Both the position numbers and the translations under genes were made by a program. From Streptomyces lucensis JCM 4490 (GTDB taxonomy: Bacteria; Actinomycetota; Actinomycetes; Streptomycetales; Streptomycetaceae), in NCBI RefSeq assembly GCF_014650035.1, contig NZ_BMUE01000010.1, positions 1 through 64,000 on the forward strand: DNA of 64,000 nt. Reading direction: 5' to 3'. The notes beneath the pieces are model-generated. The model was not told the origin of the DNA. It saw only the letters and a list, made by a program, of their open reading frames with translations, and did not search any database. The stretch's first letter is position 1, and every line of letters begins with the position of its first letter. Below are positions 44,189 to 52,805 of the stretch, one piece after another.

Positions 44189-45640
44189 GTGATCCGTGAC
44201 GAACACCTCGAACCGCTGCTGCGCGCCGCGTCCTGGATGCCGCGCGATCTCCGCGCCGCCCACCGCTACGAGACGGTCGACCACGTCGAGCTGGGCCCCG
44301 GCGAACTGCTGCTGGTCGTGGCCGCCGTCGGGGGTCCCGCCTCGGGCGGGCGGATCGCCGTCCCCGCGCACCGCGACGCCTCGGGAGCCCTGACCGGGGC
44401 GGGCGACGACGGGCCCTCGGGACTCGCGGCCGTGCGCCGTGTGCTCACCGGCGCACGGCTGCGCACCACACGCGGGGGGCACGTGGAGTTCCGCCGGGCA
44501 CCCTCGGCGCCGGCCGGCGAGGTGCGGTGGCTGCCCTTCGACAAGGGCTGGTCCTCCAACGCCCTGTCCCTGGTGGAGATAGACGGCACCCCGCACCTGC
44601 ACAAGACGTACCGGCTGCTGGACCAGACGGTCCACGAGCCGGAGGTGCTGCGGCTCATGAGCGGCACCGGGCACACGCCCGAGTGGGCCGGCGACTACAC
44701 GTACACGGATCCCGTGCGCGGGACCCGGCACCCGCTCGGCGTCCTCTACCGCCATGCCCCGGGGCACGGCATCGACGCGCCGCTGCGCGAGAACCTGCGC
44801 TCGCTGTGGCCGCTGCTCTCCGGCGGCACCGCTCCGGAACAGCTCGTGTGCTCACATCTGCGGCCGCTGGAGGGCAGGTTGCGGGCCGCCGGCCGATTCC
44901 TGAGCGGCTTCCACCGTGATCTGTCGGCCCGGCTGGGCGGCCCCGCCACCGGCTACCCCGTGGCCGACGCCCTGGGCCGGGCCTCGGCGCGACTGGCCGA
45001 ACTCGCCGGTGCGGACACCCCGCACCCGCGGCCCGCGCGGGACGCGGCCTTCGCCGCCCTCGAAGCGGAAATCGCCGACCTGGAACGCGAGTTCGCCGGC
45101 CGTCCGACGGCTGCCACGGGCGGTCCCTGCCACGGCGACCTGCACCTGTCGCACCTGCTGTGCGCCGAAGGCGACGACGGCACCTGGCGGATGAGCGTCA
45201 TCGACCTGTCCACGCCCGCCCTCCCCTGCGACGGCCCCGGCTACGCGGCACAGTCGCCCCTGCAGGACCTCGTCGCCGTCCAGCGCGCGCTGGAGTACTT
45301 CGCGGCCGACGAGGCGGCCTTCGAGAGCGCCCGCCGGCTCGGCGTCGACTCGACGCGGACCATGAACGGCTCCCTGGACGGCGCCCCCGGCCTGCCGCCC
45401 GCCGCCCGGTCGGTGCTGGGACACGTCTTCCGCACCGCGGACACCTGGCGCGAACGCGTCCTGCACCTGCTGCTCGGACCCGCCTCGGACAACCCGCTGC
45501 GGCGGCTGCTGTACCTGCGCCGGCTCCTGCACGAACTGGGCTACAACCACGACCACGCCCGCCCCTACCACGCCGCGATCGACCTGCGCCACGCGCTGGC
45601 GCTGGCCGCCCCCGCCCCGACGACCCCCGCGAGGACATGA
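44189..45640 (+). CDS. APH/maltokinase-fold phosphotransferase, AcbU type (cyclitol-phosphate kinase)
   Basis: This 483-aa protein has a kinase fold with the Brenner motif CHGDLHLSHLL (catalytic Asp) and the metal-binding SVIDLS...D near residues 310-345, preceded by a long N-terminal part (WLPFDKGWSSNALSLVEIDG, LHKTYRLLD with the ATP-binding Lys) typical of maltokinase-like enzymes. In the acarbose pathway AcbU phosphorylates a valienol-7-phosphate at C1 before nucleotidylation by AcbR. The position next to the glycosyltransferase and AcbR-type genes supports this role, but maltokinase activity is the main alternative. The GTG at 44189 lies 7 bp after the permease stop, and the gene overlaps the next (ATGA). 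Confidence 0.8.
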   Translation: MIRDEHLEPLLRAASWMPRDLRAAHRYETVDHVELGPGELLLVVAAVGGPASGGRIAVPAHRDASGALTGAGDDGPSGLAAVRRVLTGARLRTTRGGHVEFRRAPSAPAGEVRWLPFDKGWSSNALSLVEIDGTPHLHKTYRLLDQTVHEPEVLRLMSGTGHTPEWAGDYTYTDPVRGTRHPLGVLYRHAPGHGIDAPLRENLRSLWPLLSGGTAPEQLVCSHLRPLEGRLRAAGRFLSGFHRDLSARLGGPATGYPVADALGRASARLAELAGADTPHPRPARDAAFAALEAEIADLEREFAGRPTAATGGPCHGDLHLSHLLCAEGDDGTWRMSVIDLSTPALPCDGPGYAAQSPLQDLVAVQRALEYFAADEAAFESARRLGVDSTRTMNGSLDGAPGLPPAARSVLGHVFRTADTWRERVLHLLLGPASDNPLRRLLYLRRLLHELGYNHDHARPYHAAIDLRHALALAAPAPTTPART

Positions 45641-47730
45641 CCGTCGTGAACGCGCCCCGGATGCACATCATCGAGACCTACTTCGAGTGCTGCGGCTTCG
45701 ACCACACGTTCCTGCAGGGCGGCACCTCCGTGTACCTGTGGAACCTGTCCAGGACCTTCGCCGCCCGCGGCCACCGCGTCTCCATCGTCACGCCCGCCCA
45801 CGGCAGGCTGGACGACCTGCGCCGGCGCTACGAGGTGGAGGACCTGCCCTACGAGGACGCCTACACGCTGCCCGTGGTGCTCGACCCCCGGGTCTGGCAG
45901 GGCTTCGGCGCGCAGGCGGACCTGGCGCTGCGCACCACCGCCCACCGCATCCGCCTGGAGGGCGTGGACCTGTACTTCCTCTCCAACGACTACCTGGACC
46001 GCCTGCCGGACACCTTCTACCCGCCGTACTCCGCCAAGGGCCGGGACCTGGTCTTCTTCAAGCCGCTGGTGTTCCAGGTGGACAGCGTGCGGTTCCTGCG
46101 CACCTGGTTCGCCGGCGAGAAGGCCGTCGTCCACGCACACGAGCCGTACTACCACTACCTGCTGCCCGCGGCCCTGCGCGGGGACCCGGAGAAGCTGGTC
46201 GTCAGCAACGTGCAGAGCAACATGCCGATCGCCAAGAAGGTGTACGCGCCCGAGGTCGAGCGCCTCTTCGAACTGCTCGGCGTGGACGTCGGGCTCCCCG
46301 GCCCGGACCCCGAGCCCGACGTGCCCGCGGCCGTCGTGCAGTACCAGCAGCTCACGCACCTGCACTACACCTACCCGCCGGACCACGTGGCGGTGTACGA
46401 ACTGACCGCCGAGCACGCCGACCTGATCGACTTCCTGTCGCCCGGTCAGCTCGACTTCTACGCGGGCTTCCGGGACACGCCGTTCGAGCTGCTCTTCCAG
46501 CGGCTCCCGATCGCCGCCACGGTACGCCGCAACGCGCACAAGATGTTCGTCGGCGGCTGCGCCATCTCCGACCGGTGGCTGTCCTGGGACCCCGCCGGGG
46601 TGGACCGGGCGGAGGTGCTCGGCGGCCTCGGCCTCGACCCCGCGCTGCCGACGTTCTTCCACAACGCCCGCTACGCCGTCCACCACAAGGGCCAGGTCGA
46701 GCTGATGCGGGCCGTGGACCGGGTGCTGGGCGAGGGACTGAAGGCCAACTTCGTCATCCGGTGCATCTCCGGCAACGGCATCGACGACCCGTTCTTCCAC
46801 GAGGTCGCCGCGCGCCACCCGGCCCGGCTGCACTTCGAGTGGGAACGCGTGCCGGAGGAACGTGTCTTCGCCTGCGCCGCCGCCTGCGACTTCGCCCTGT
46901 TCCCCTCCAAGTTCGAGATGGACACCTTCCTGATCGCCCAGGGCGAGGCCATGGCCGTGGGCGCGGTACCGATCGCCACGGACCAGCGCGGCATGGAGCA
47001 CTTCCGGCACGCCGACGGCCCGGAGACGGCCACCGGTTACGCCGTGAACCGGTCCTTCGCCGAGGACGACGAGCTGCTCACCGCCGCGCTCGCGGACCGC
47101 ATCCGGCAGGCCGCGGCGCTGTGGACGGACGATCCCGGCCGCTACCGCGAGCTGTCCGGGCGCGCCGCGGCCGTCGCCCGGGCCTTCACCTGGGACCACT
47201 GCGCCGACCTGCACCTGGCGGCGTTCACCCGCCTGTGGGAGGGCCGGGCCGCGGCTCCCGCGACCGAACTGGCGCTCCGCCACGGATGGTTCGACCTGCT
47301 CGACGACGACCGGGGCACCACCGCCGCGGCGGTCGAGCACGGTGACATCGAGGCCTACGAGCGCCGTGCCCCGTTCGACGCGGACGCGGCCCTGCGCATG
47401 TTCCGTGCCGCGTGGCGGCGGGCCGACTTCGCCGCATGCGAGCGGGTCCTCGGCCGCCTGCCCGGGGCGGTACCCGAGGAGGAGACCGCCCGGCTGCGGC
47501 GGCGTTCGCGCGTCCTGCCCGACGGCCGGCTGGAGTACCGGCTGCCGCACGCCGAACGGGTGGAAGTCGTCGAGGCCCGGCGAGGCTCGGCCAGGGCCCT
47601 GCCGGACGTACGCACCCTGGAACGCACCGGTCCGGGGACCTTCGTGGGCGAGGCGCCCCACGCCGATGGCCTGTTGCTGCTCACCCTGTCCTCCGGCCGG
47701 GTGACCTGGGACGAGGTGCGTCATGGCTGA
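45637..47730 (+). CDS. glycogen-synthase-like (pseudo)glycosyltransferase, AcbS type
   Basis: This 697-aa GT-B enzyme has an N-terminal domain starting MHIIETYFECCGFDHTFLQG and then GGTSVYLWNLSRTFAARGHR, the glycine-rich acceptor/donor loop of glycogen synthases. Its C-terminal domain has RYAVHHKGQVELMRAVDRVL, F-P-S-K-F-E-M-D-T-F-L-I-A-Q-G-E-A-M-A-V-G as the donor-binding stretch, and an extra C-terminal ~120 residues. It is clearly homologous to the first part of the protein encoded at 49,788. In the published acarbose pathway AcbI and AcbS are homologues: AcbI adds the aminohexose to maltose and AcbS makes the C-N bond with the nucleotide cyclitol. Next to the AcbU and AcbR-type genes, this copy is the better AcbS candidate; the two could be swapped. 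Confidence 0.82.
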   Translation: MTVVNAPRMHIIETYFECCGFDHTFLQGGTSVYLWNLSRTFAARGHRVSIVTPAHGRLDDLRRRYEVEDLPYEDAYTLPVVLDPRVWQGFGAQADLALRTTAHRIRLEGVDLYFLSNDYLDRLPDTFYPPYSAKGRDLVFFKPLVFQVDSVRFLRTWFAGEKAVVHAHEPYYHYLLPAALRGDPEKLVVSNVQSNMPIAKKVYAPEVERLFELLGVDVGLPGPDPEPDVPAAVVQYQQLTHLHYTYPPDHVAVYELTAEHADLIDFLSPGQLDFYAGFRDTPFELLFQRLPIAATVRRNAHKMFVGGCAISDRWLSWDPAGVDRAEVLGGLGLDPALPTFFHNARYAVHHKGQVELMRAVDRVLGEGLKANFVIRCISGNGIDDPFFHEVAARHPARLHFEWERVPEERVFACAAACDFALFPSKFEMDTFLIAQGEAMAVGAVPIATDQRGMEHFRHADGPETATGYAVNRSFAEDDELLTAALADRIRQAAALWTDDPGRYRELSGRAAAVARAFTWDHCADLHLAAFTRLWEGRAAAPATELALRHGWFDLLDDDRGTTAAAVEHGDIEAYERRAPFDADAALRMFRAAWRRADFAACERVLGRLPGAVPEEETARLRRRSRVLPDGRLEYRLPHAERVEVVEARRGSARALPDVRTLERTGPGTFVGEAPHADGLLLLTLSSGRVTWDEVRHG

Positions 47731-48829
47731 TCTGCGTGGCGTGCGCGCGGTGCTGCTCGCGGGCGGCGAGGGACGCCGGATGGGCCCGCTCGGCACGGCG
47801 CGGCCGAAGCCGCTGGTCCCCTACGGCGGCACCTGCCGGCTCATCGACTTCAGCCTGGCCAACGCCCGTGCCTCGGGCCTGCCGGAGGTGCTGCTGCTCT
47901 CCCAGTACGAGGAACGGCTGCTGATGGACGACCTGCGGCGGGTGTGGAACACCGGGCCGGACTTCCGGGTGCACTTCGGCCCCTACGACGCCGCCTACCG
48001 CGGACAGGGACTGCCGCACCGGCTTCCCCGGCGCACCTGGCCGCTGGAGCGCGGCACCGCGGACGCCCTGATCCGCAAGGCCGAACACGTCTTCACCGAG
48101 GGCACCGAGGACGTCCTCGTCCTGCACGCCGACCACGTCTACCGGTACGACTACGGTCCGCTGGTGGCGGAGCACCGGGCCTCGGGCGCGGCGCTGACCG
48201 TCGCCTACCAGCGCATCGAGCGGCGCTGGGTGCACCTGTTCGGCATGGTCCGCTTCGACGGCGGCGGCCGGCTCGCCGAGTTCACGGAGAAGCCCGAGGA
48301 GCCCACCTCCGACCTGGTCTTCGCGGCCTTCTGCGTCTTCGACGCCGCCGTGCTGCGCCGGTACCTGACCGAGCTGGACGGCACCGGCTGGCAGCACGAC
48401 ATCAGCCGGGACGTCATTCCCGCGATGCTCGCGGCCGGGGAGCACATCCGCGGCCACGAGGTGCGCGGCCACTGGGAGGACATCGGCACCGTCGAGCGGT
48501 ACCACCGGGCCCACCTGGCCCTCGCCTCGGGGCCGCGGGCGCCGCTGCCCGTGGCGCGCATGCCGCGGACGGTGCGGCCGGCGGTCGGGCGGCGCTGGGT
48601 CGCCGACGCCCCCGGGGTACGCGCGTCGGTGATCCCGTCGGACCTCGTCAACGACGGGCTCGTGGCGGACAGCGTGCTCTTCCCGGGAGTCCGCGTCGGC
48701 GCGGGCGCGCGGGTGCGGCGCAGCGTGGTGCTGCCCGGCGCGGTGATACCGCCCGACGCCGACATCGACGGGGCGGTCGTCCTGGAGGACGGACGCATTC
48801 AGCACGTTGCCGAAGGAGCGAACGCATGA
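47723..48829 (+). CDS. GlgC-like sugar/cyclitol nucleotidyltransferase, AcbR type
   Basis: This 368-aa protein resembles ADP-glucose pyrophosphorylase: VRAVLLAGGEGRRMGPLG, ARPKPLVPYGGTCRLIDFSL, LHADHVYRYDYG, TEKPEEPTSDLVFA, GHWEDIGTVERYHRAH and a C-terminal beta-helix (SVLFPGVRVGAGARVRRSVV). In acarbose clusters the AcbR enzyme activates valienol phosphate as an NDP-cyclitol rather than a sugar. The ATG overlaps the preceding glycosyltransferase gene by 8 bp, and its stop overlaps the PfkB kinase ATG. True glycogen synthesis is unlikely here, because no glycogen-branching genes accompany it. Confidence 0.85.
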   Translation: MADLRGVRAVLLAGGEGRRMGPLGTARPKPLVPYGGTCRLIDFSLANARASGLPEVLLLSQYEERLLMDDLRRVWNTGPDFRVHFGPYDAAYRGQGLPHRLPRRTWPLERGTADALIRKAEHVFTEGTEDVLVLHADHVYRYDYGPLVAEHRASGAALTVAYQRIERRWVHLFGMVRFDGGGRLAEFTEKPEEPTSDLVFAAFCVFDAAVLRRYLTELDGTGWQHDISRDVIPAMLAAGEHIRGHEVRGHWEDIGTVERYHRAHLALASGPRAPLPVARMPRTVRPAVGRRWVADAPGVRASVIPSDLVNDGLVADSVLFPGVRVGAGARVRRSVVLPGAVIPPDADIDGAVVLEDGRIQHVAEGANA

Positions 48830-49776
48830 CCCTGCCCGAGACCCACAGCGGTGAACAGCGCCCGAGCGACTACGACGTCCTGGTGGTCGGCGGGGTCGGC
48901 GTGGACACCATCGTGCGCGTGGACGAGCTGCGCGTGCCGCCGGGCGACTCGGTGTTCGTGGAGCCGCTGCGGGACTACGTCGGGCACACCGGCAACGGTG
49001 TGGCCCTCGGATGGCACGAACTCGGCCTGCGCACCAAGTTCATCGACTTCCTCGGCGACGACCCGCAGGGCCGCATGGTGCTGGAGCACTACGCCGGCCA
49101 CGGCCTCGACTTCAGCCACCTCGTCTCGCCGCACGGCACCCCGCGCTCGGCGAACCTGGTCGACCCCCAGGGCCGCCGCTTCTCCTTCTACGACGGCCGC
49201 CACCCGGCCGACCTCCGGCTGCCCCGCGACTTCTACCTGCCCTTCCTGCGGCGCGCGGCCCACGTCCACCTGTCGATCATCGGCCACAACCAGGACATGT
49301 ACGAGGACGTCCACCGCCTCGGCGTCACCAGCTCCACCGACCTGCACGACTGGGACGGGCACAACCCGCACCACCGGCACTACGCCCTCAACTCCGACTA
49401 CGTCTTCCTCAGCGCGGCGGCGATCCACGGCCGGCTGCACCAGGTGCTGCGGTCCGTCGTCGACGAGGGCCGGGCCCGGTTCGTGGTGGCCACCGACGGC
49501 GCCGACGGCTGCCACGTGCTGGAGCGCGGCGACGACCGAGTCCGCCACTTCCCCGCCGTACGCCCCGAGCGTCCGGTGGTGGACAGCAACGGCGCCGGTG
49601 ACGCGTTCGTCACCGCGTTCCTCCACTCCTGGTTCGAGGGGCGCCCACTGCAGGAGTGCGTGCTGGCCGGCTCGGTGGCGGGGGCGTTCGTGTGCGGCAG
49701 TGTGGGCACCCACACCGAGTTCATCGACCTGCCGGGGCTGCGCGCGGCCAGTGCGCGCGCCGCGGTGAGCCGGTGA
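48826..49776 (+). CDS. PfkB-family sugar kinase, AcbK type (acarbose 7-kinase-like)
   Basis: This 316-aa PfkB/ribokinase fold protein begins YDVLVVGGVGVDTIVRVDEL. It has a GGHT-like YVGHTGNGVALGWHELG, VVATDGADGCHVL and the signature VDSNGAGDAFVTAFLHSW with the catalytic Asp. AcbK phosphorylates acarbose at the cyclitol 7-OH, proposed to protect the producer or drive uptake; the family and location fit. The ATG overlaps the AcbR-type stop. A GTGA overlap lies at its end, although the next gene probably starts at the ATG 12 bp further. Confidence 0.83.
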   Translation: MTLPETHSGEQRPSDYDVLVVGGVGVDTIVRVDELRVPPGDSVFVEPLRDYVGHTGNGVALGWHELGLRTKFIDFLGDDPQGRMVLEHYAGHGLDFSHLVSPHGTPRSANLVDPQGRRFSFYDGRHPADLRLPRDFYLPFLRRAAHVHLSIIGHNQDMYEDVHRLGVTSSTDLHDWDGHNPHHRHYALNSDYVFLSAAAIHGRLHQVLRSVVDEGRARFVVATDGADGCHVLERGDDRVRHFPAVRPERPVVDSNGAGDAFVTAFLHSWFEGRPLQECVLAGSVAGAFVCGSVGTHTEFIDLPGLRAASARAAVSR

Positions 49777-49787
49777 GGGGCGGGCGC

Positions 49788-52700
49788 ATGCACGTCATCC
49801 ACTTCGCCTTCGAGTGCGGCGGGTTCGACAACCGCCTGATGCGCGGCGGGCTGTCACCGCTGGTGTGGAACCTGTCGCGCGAGTACGCGGCGCGCGGGCA
49901 CCGCGTCTCGCTGGTCACTCCCGCGCACGGGCTCCTAGGCACCCTGCGGCGCGACCACCCGGTAGAGGAACTGCCCTACGCCGACGAGCACCGCGTCCCG
50001 CTGGTGCTCGACCCCAAGGTGTGGCCGGACCACCCGGCCGAGATCGGTCTGGAGCTGACCACCCGGGCCCACCGGCTGCGGATCGACGGCGTGGACGTCT
50101 ACTTCCTCTCCGACGCCTTCCTCGACCTGCTGCCCGACCGCCTGTACCCCCCGCCCGGCGCCGAGGGCCGCGACCTGGCGTACTTCAAGCCGCTGGTGTT
50201 CCAGGTCGCCGGGGCGCGGTTCGTCCAGCGGTACCTCGGCGGCGAGGAGGCCGTGGTCCACGGCTTCGAACCGTACTACCACTACCTGCTGCCACCCGTG
50301 TTCGCGGGCGACCCGTCCGTGCGGACGGTCAGCACGGTCGCGGCGAACGCGCCCGTCACCCAGGGCGTGTACCGCCCGCAGGTGGAGCGTGTGCTGGAGT
50401 TGTTCGGCGTGCGGTCGGACCTGGACGCGCTGGAGGAGCCGCTGCCCGCCGAGGACAGTCCGGAGGCGACCATGGCCCGGGCCCTGGCGGGCACCAGGAT
50501 GCACGTCGAACACGGCCCGGACCACGTCGCCTGCCTGCCGCTGATCCTGGCGCACGCCGATCTCGTCGACTTCGTCTCGCCCGGTCAGCGGGACTACTGC
50601 AGCACGTTCCGCGACACCCCGTTCGAGGCGCTGTTCCGCACCCTGCCGGTGTCCCGCATGCTGCGCGAGCAGGCGCACAAGCTGCTCATGGGGGGCTGCG
50701 GGATATCCGACGGCTGGCTGGCCCGCGATCCGGGGGCCGTCGACCGCGAGGCGGTCCTGCGCTCCCTGGGCCTCGACCCCGCCCTGCCGGTCTTCTACCA
50801 CGCCGCCCGCTACGCGGTGCACCACAAGGGCCAGCTGGAGCTGATACGCGCGGTCGAGGAGGTGCTGGACAGCGGTACGGAGGCGGTCTTCGTCCTCCGC
50901 TTCGCCACCAGTGGGGGCGGCGGGCAGCCGGCGCCCGTGGGCAACGCGTACTTCCAGAACGTCGCCGACCGGCATCCCGGGCGGATCCACCTGGACTGGC
51001 GGCTGGCCGACGAGGACACCCTGTTCGAGCAGGCCGCGTGTGCCGACTTCTGCGTCTTCCCCTCGAAGTTCGAGCTGGACGGGTTCCTCATCGCCCAGGC
51101 GGAGGCGATGGCGTGCGGCGCGGTGCCGATCGCGACCGCGCAGAGCGTCACGGCGCACTTCGGGCACGCCCTCCCCCCGGACGACCCGCGGGCCACCGGT
51201 CTGTCGCTGCCGGGCTCCTTCCGGGACGACGACCCGGACCTCACCCGCGCGCTCACCGAGCGGATACGCGAGGCCGCGGCGCTGTGGCGCACGGCCCCCG
51301 ACGAGTACGCCCGGTTGTCGGCCAACTCACGTGCCACGGCGCGCCGGTTCACCTGGGAACGCAGCGCGGACCGGCGGCTGGCGGCCTTCGCCGGCCTGCT
51401 GAGCGGCCGGTCCCGGCCGTTCCCCGCCGAGGACGCGATCCGGTACGGCTGGTTCGACGCCCTGCCGGCCCCCGCCTGGGTCCGGCACCGCCGGCTGGTC
51501 GCGGAGTCCGCCGCGGCCCTGGGCGACGCGGCGGCCTACGGGCGGTGCGCACCGCTCGACGAGGAGGCGTACGGCCGGCTCTTCGAAGCCGCCTACGGGC
51601 GAGCCGACTTCGTGCGGTGCGCCGGGACGGCGCGCGCGGCCGGCCGGGAGGACTGGGCGGCGCGGGTGCGCGAACGGTGCACGGTGCGCCGGGAACCGGC
51701 GGGCCGCTGGCTGGTCGAGTACCGGCACCCGGCGGCGCGGCACGTGGAGGTGGCGGTGCCGGGCACCGGGGCCCCGCCGACGCGGCTGGAGTCCCGCGCG
51801 GAGGCCATCGCCTCGGACGAGGCCGTGCCCACGGGCAGCGGAGTCGTCCTGGCGCCGCTGGCGCCGGCCGGAGAGGGCGTCTTCCGCGGCGTCCTGGACG
51901 GGCCGCCCATCGGGCACCATCTGCTGGTCATGGTGACCCTGGCCTCGGGGCGCGTCACCTGGGACACCGTGCCGTTCGACGCCCCGGCGGGCCGCCCACC
52001 GTACCGGCTGGTGGCGACCGACCTCGACGGCACGCTCCTGCGCAGCGACCAGACCGTCTCCGACCGCACCCTGCGGGCCCTGGCCGCGGCGGCCGGGGCG
52101 GGAGCCCACCACCTCGTGGTCACCGGCCGGCCCGCCACCGCCTGCAAGCAGTACCTGGCCGCGCTCGGCTACCGCGGACTGGCGGTGTGCGGGCAGGGCG
52201 CCCAGCTCTACGACGCCGACGCCGACCGGCTGCTCAGCTCGGCCTCCCTCGACGTGGATCTCGCGCGGCACGTGGTCGAACGCGTGGAGGCCGCGCTGGG
52301 GCCGCTGGAGCTGGGCGTCGTGACGGCGCCACCCGAGAGCCGTTTCAAGGTCACTCCCCGGTTCGGCGAGCGGGTCCGGCACGGCTGGGACGTCACGACC
52401 GACCGGCGGCTGCTGTGGACGGACCCCATCGACAAGCTGGTGCTGCACCACACGAGCGTGCCGGAGGACGAAGTGGAGTCGGTGGCACGGGAGTTGTTTG
52501 GTGACGAGGTCACCGTGGTGCACTCGGTGCAGGGCATGGTCGAGGTGCTGCCCGCGGGCACCACCAAGGCGGCCGGGGTGGAACGGGCGGCACGGCTCCT
52601 CGGGTTCGAGGCGGCCGAGACCGTCGCGTTCGGTGACATGCCCAACGACATCCCGCTGCTCGCCTGGGCCGGGCACGGCGTCGCCGTGGGCAACGCCCAC

Positions 52701-52805
52701 CCGGCGCTGCGGGCGATGGCCGACGAGGTCGCGCCCGGGAACGACGAGGACGGCGTCGCCGTCGTCCTGGAACGCCTCTTCGGCACGCCGGAGCGGACCG
52801 CATGA
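49788..52805 (+). CDS. fusion of AcbI-like glycosyltransferase with Cof-type HAD phosphatase (AcbJ-like)
   Basis: The 1,005-aa protein has two parts. Residues ~1-730 are a GT-B glycosyltransferase homologous to the one at 45,637 (MHVIHFAFECGGFDNRLMRG, GGLSPLVWNLSREYAARGHR, FPSKFELDGFLIAQAEAMAC). Residues ~740-1000 are a Cof-subfamily HAD phosphatase: YRLVATDLDGTLLRSDQTVS with the nucleophile Asp, LVVTGRPATACKQYL, the Lys in GTTKAAGVERAARLL and FGDMPNDIPLLAWAGHGVAV. The pathway logic suggests formation of the aminodeoxyhexosyl-maltose half plus removal of the 7-phosphate from the nucleotide-activated cyclitol. The ATG has GAGGGG upstream; the overlapping GTG at 49773 is an alternative. Confidence 0.85.
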   Translation: MHVIHFAFECGGFDNRLMRGGLSPLVWNLSREYAARGHRVSLVTPAHGLLGTLRRDHPVEELPYADEHRVPLVLDPKVWPDHPAEIGLELTTRAHRLRIDGVDVYFLSDAFLDLLPDRLYPPPGAEGRDLAYFKPLVFQVAGARFVQRYLGGEEAVVHGFEPYYHYLLPPVFAGDPSVRTVSTVAANAPVTQGVYRPQVERVLELFGVRSDLDALEEPLPAEDSPEATMARALAGTRMHVEHGPDHVACLPLILAHADLVDFVSPGQRDYCSTFRDTPFEALFRTLPVSRMLREQAHKLLMGGCGISDGWLARDPGAVDREAVLRSLGLDPALPVFYHAARYAVHHKGQLELIRAVEEVLDSGTEAVFVLRFATSGGGGQPAPVGNAYFQNVADRHPGRIHLDWRLADEDTLFEQAACADFCVFPSKFELDGFLIAQAEAMACGAVPIATAQSVTAHFGHALPPDDPRATGLSLPGSFRDDDPDLTRALTERIREAAALWRTAPDEYARLSANSRATARRFTWERSADRRLAAFAGLLSGRSRPFPAEDAIRYGWFDALPAPAWVRHRRLVAESAAALGDAAAYGRCAPLDEEAYGRLFEAAYGRADFVRCAGTARAAGREDWAARVRERCTVRREPAGRWLVEYRHPAARHVEVAVPGTGAPPTRLESRAEAIASDEAVPTGSGVVLAPLAPAGEGVFRGVLDGPPIGHHLLVMVTLASGRVTWDTVPFDAPAGRPPYRLVATDLDGTLLRSDQTVSDRTLRALAAAAGAGAHHLVVTGRPATACKQYLAALGYRGLAVCGQGAQLYDADADRLLSSASLDVDLARHVVERVEAALGPLELGVVTAPPESRFKVTPRFGERVRHGWDVTTDRRLLWTDPIDKLVLHHTSVPEDEVESVARELFGDEVTVVHSVQGMVEVLPAGTTKAAGVERAARLLGFEAAETVAFGDMPNDIPLLAWAGHGVAVGNAHPALRAMADEVAPGNDEDGVAVVLERLFGTPERTA

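Noticed and set aside
45637..48829. Glycogen synthesis pair (GlgA/GlgC) as the main reading of the GT-B and nucleotidyltransferase genes
   Set aside because: Context with the 2-epi-5-epi-valiolone synthase, AcbV-type aminotransferase and AcbWXY-type exporter, plus a second homologous GT, fits AcbS/AcbR far better.
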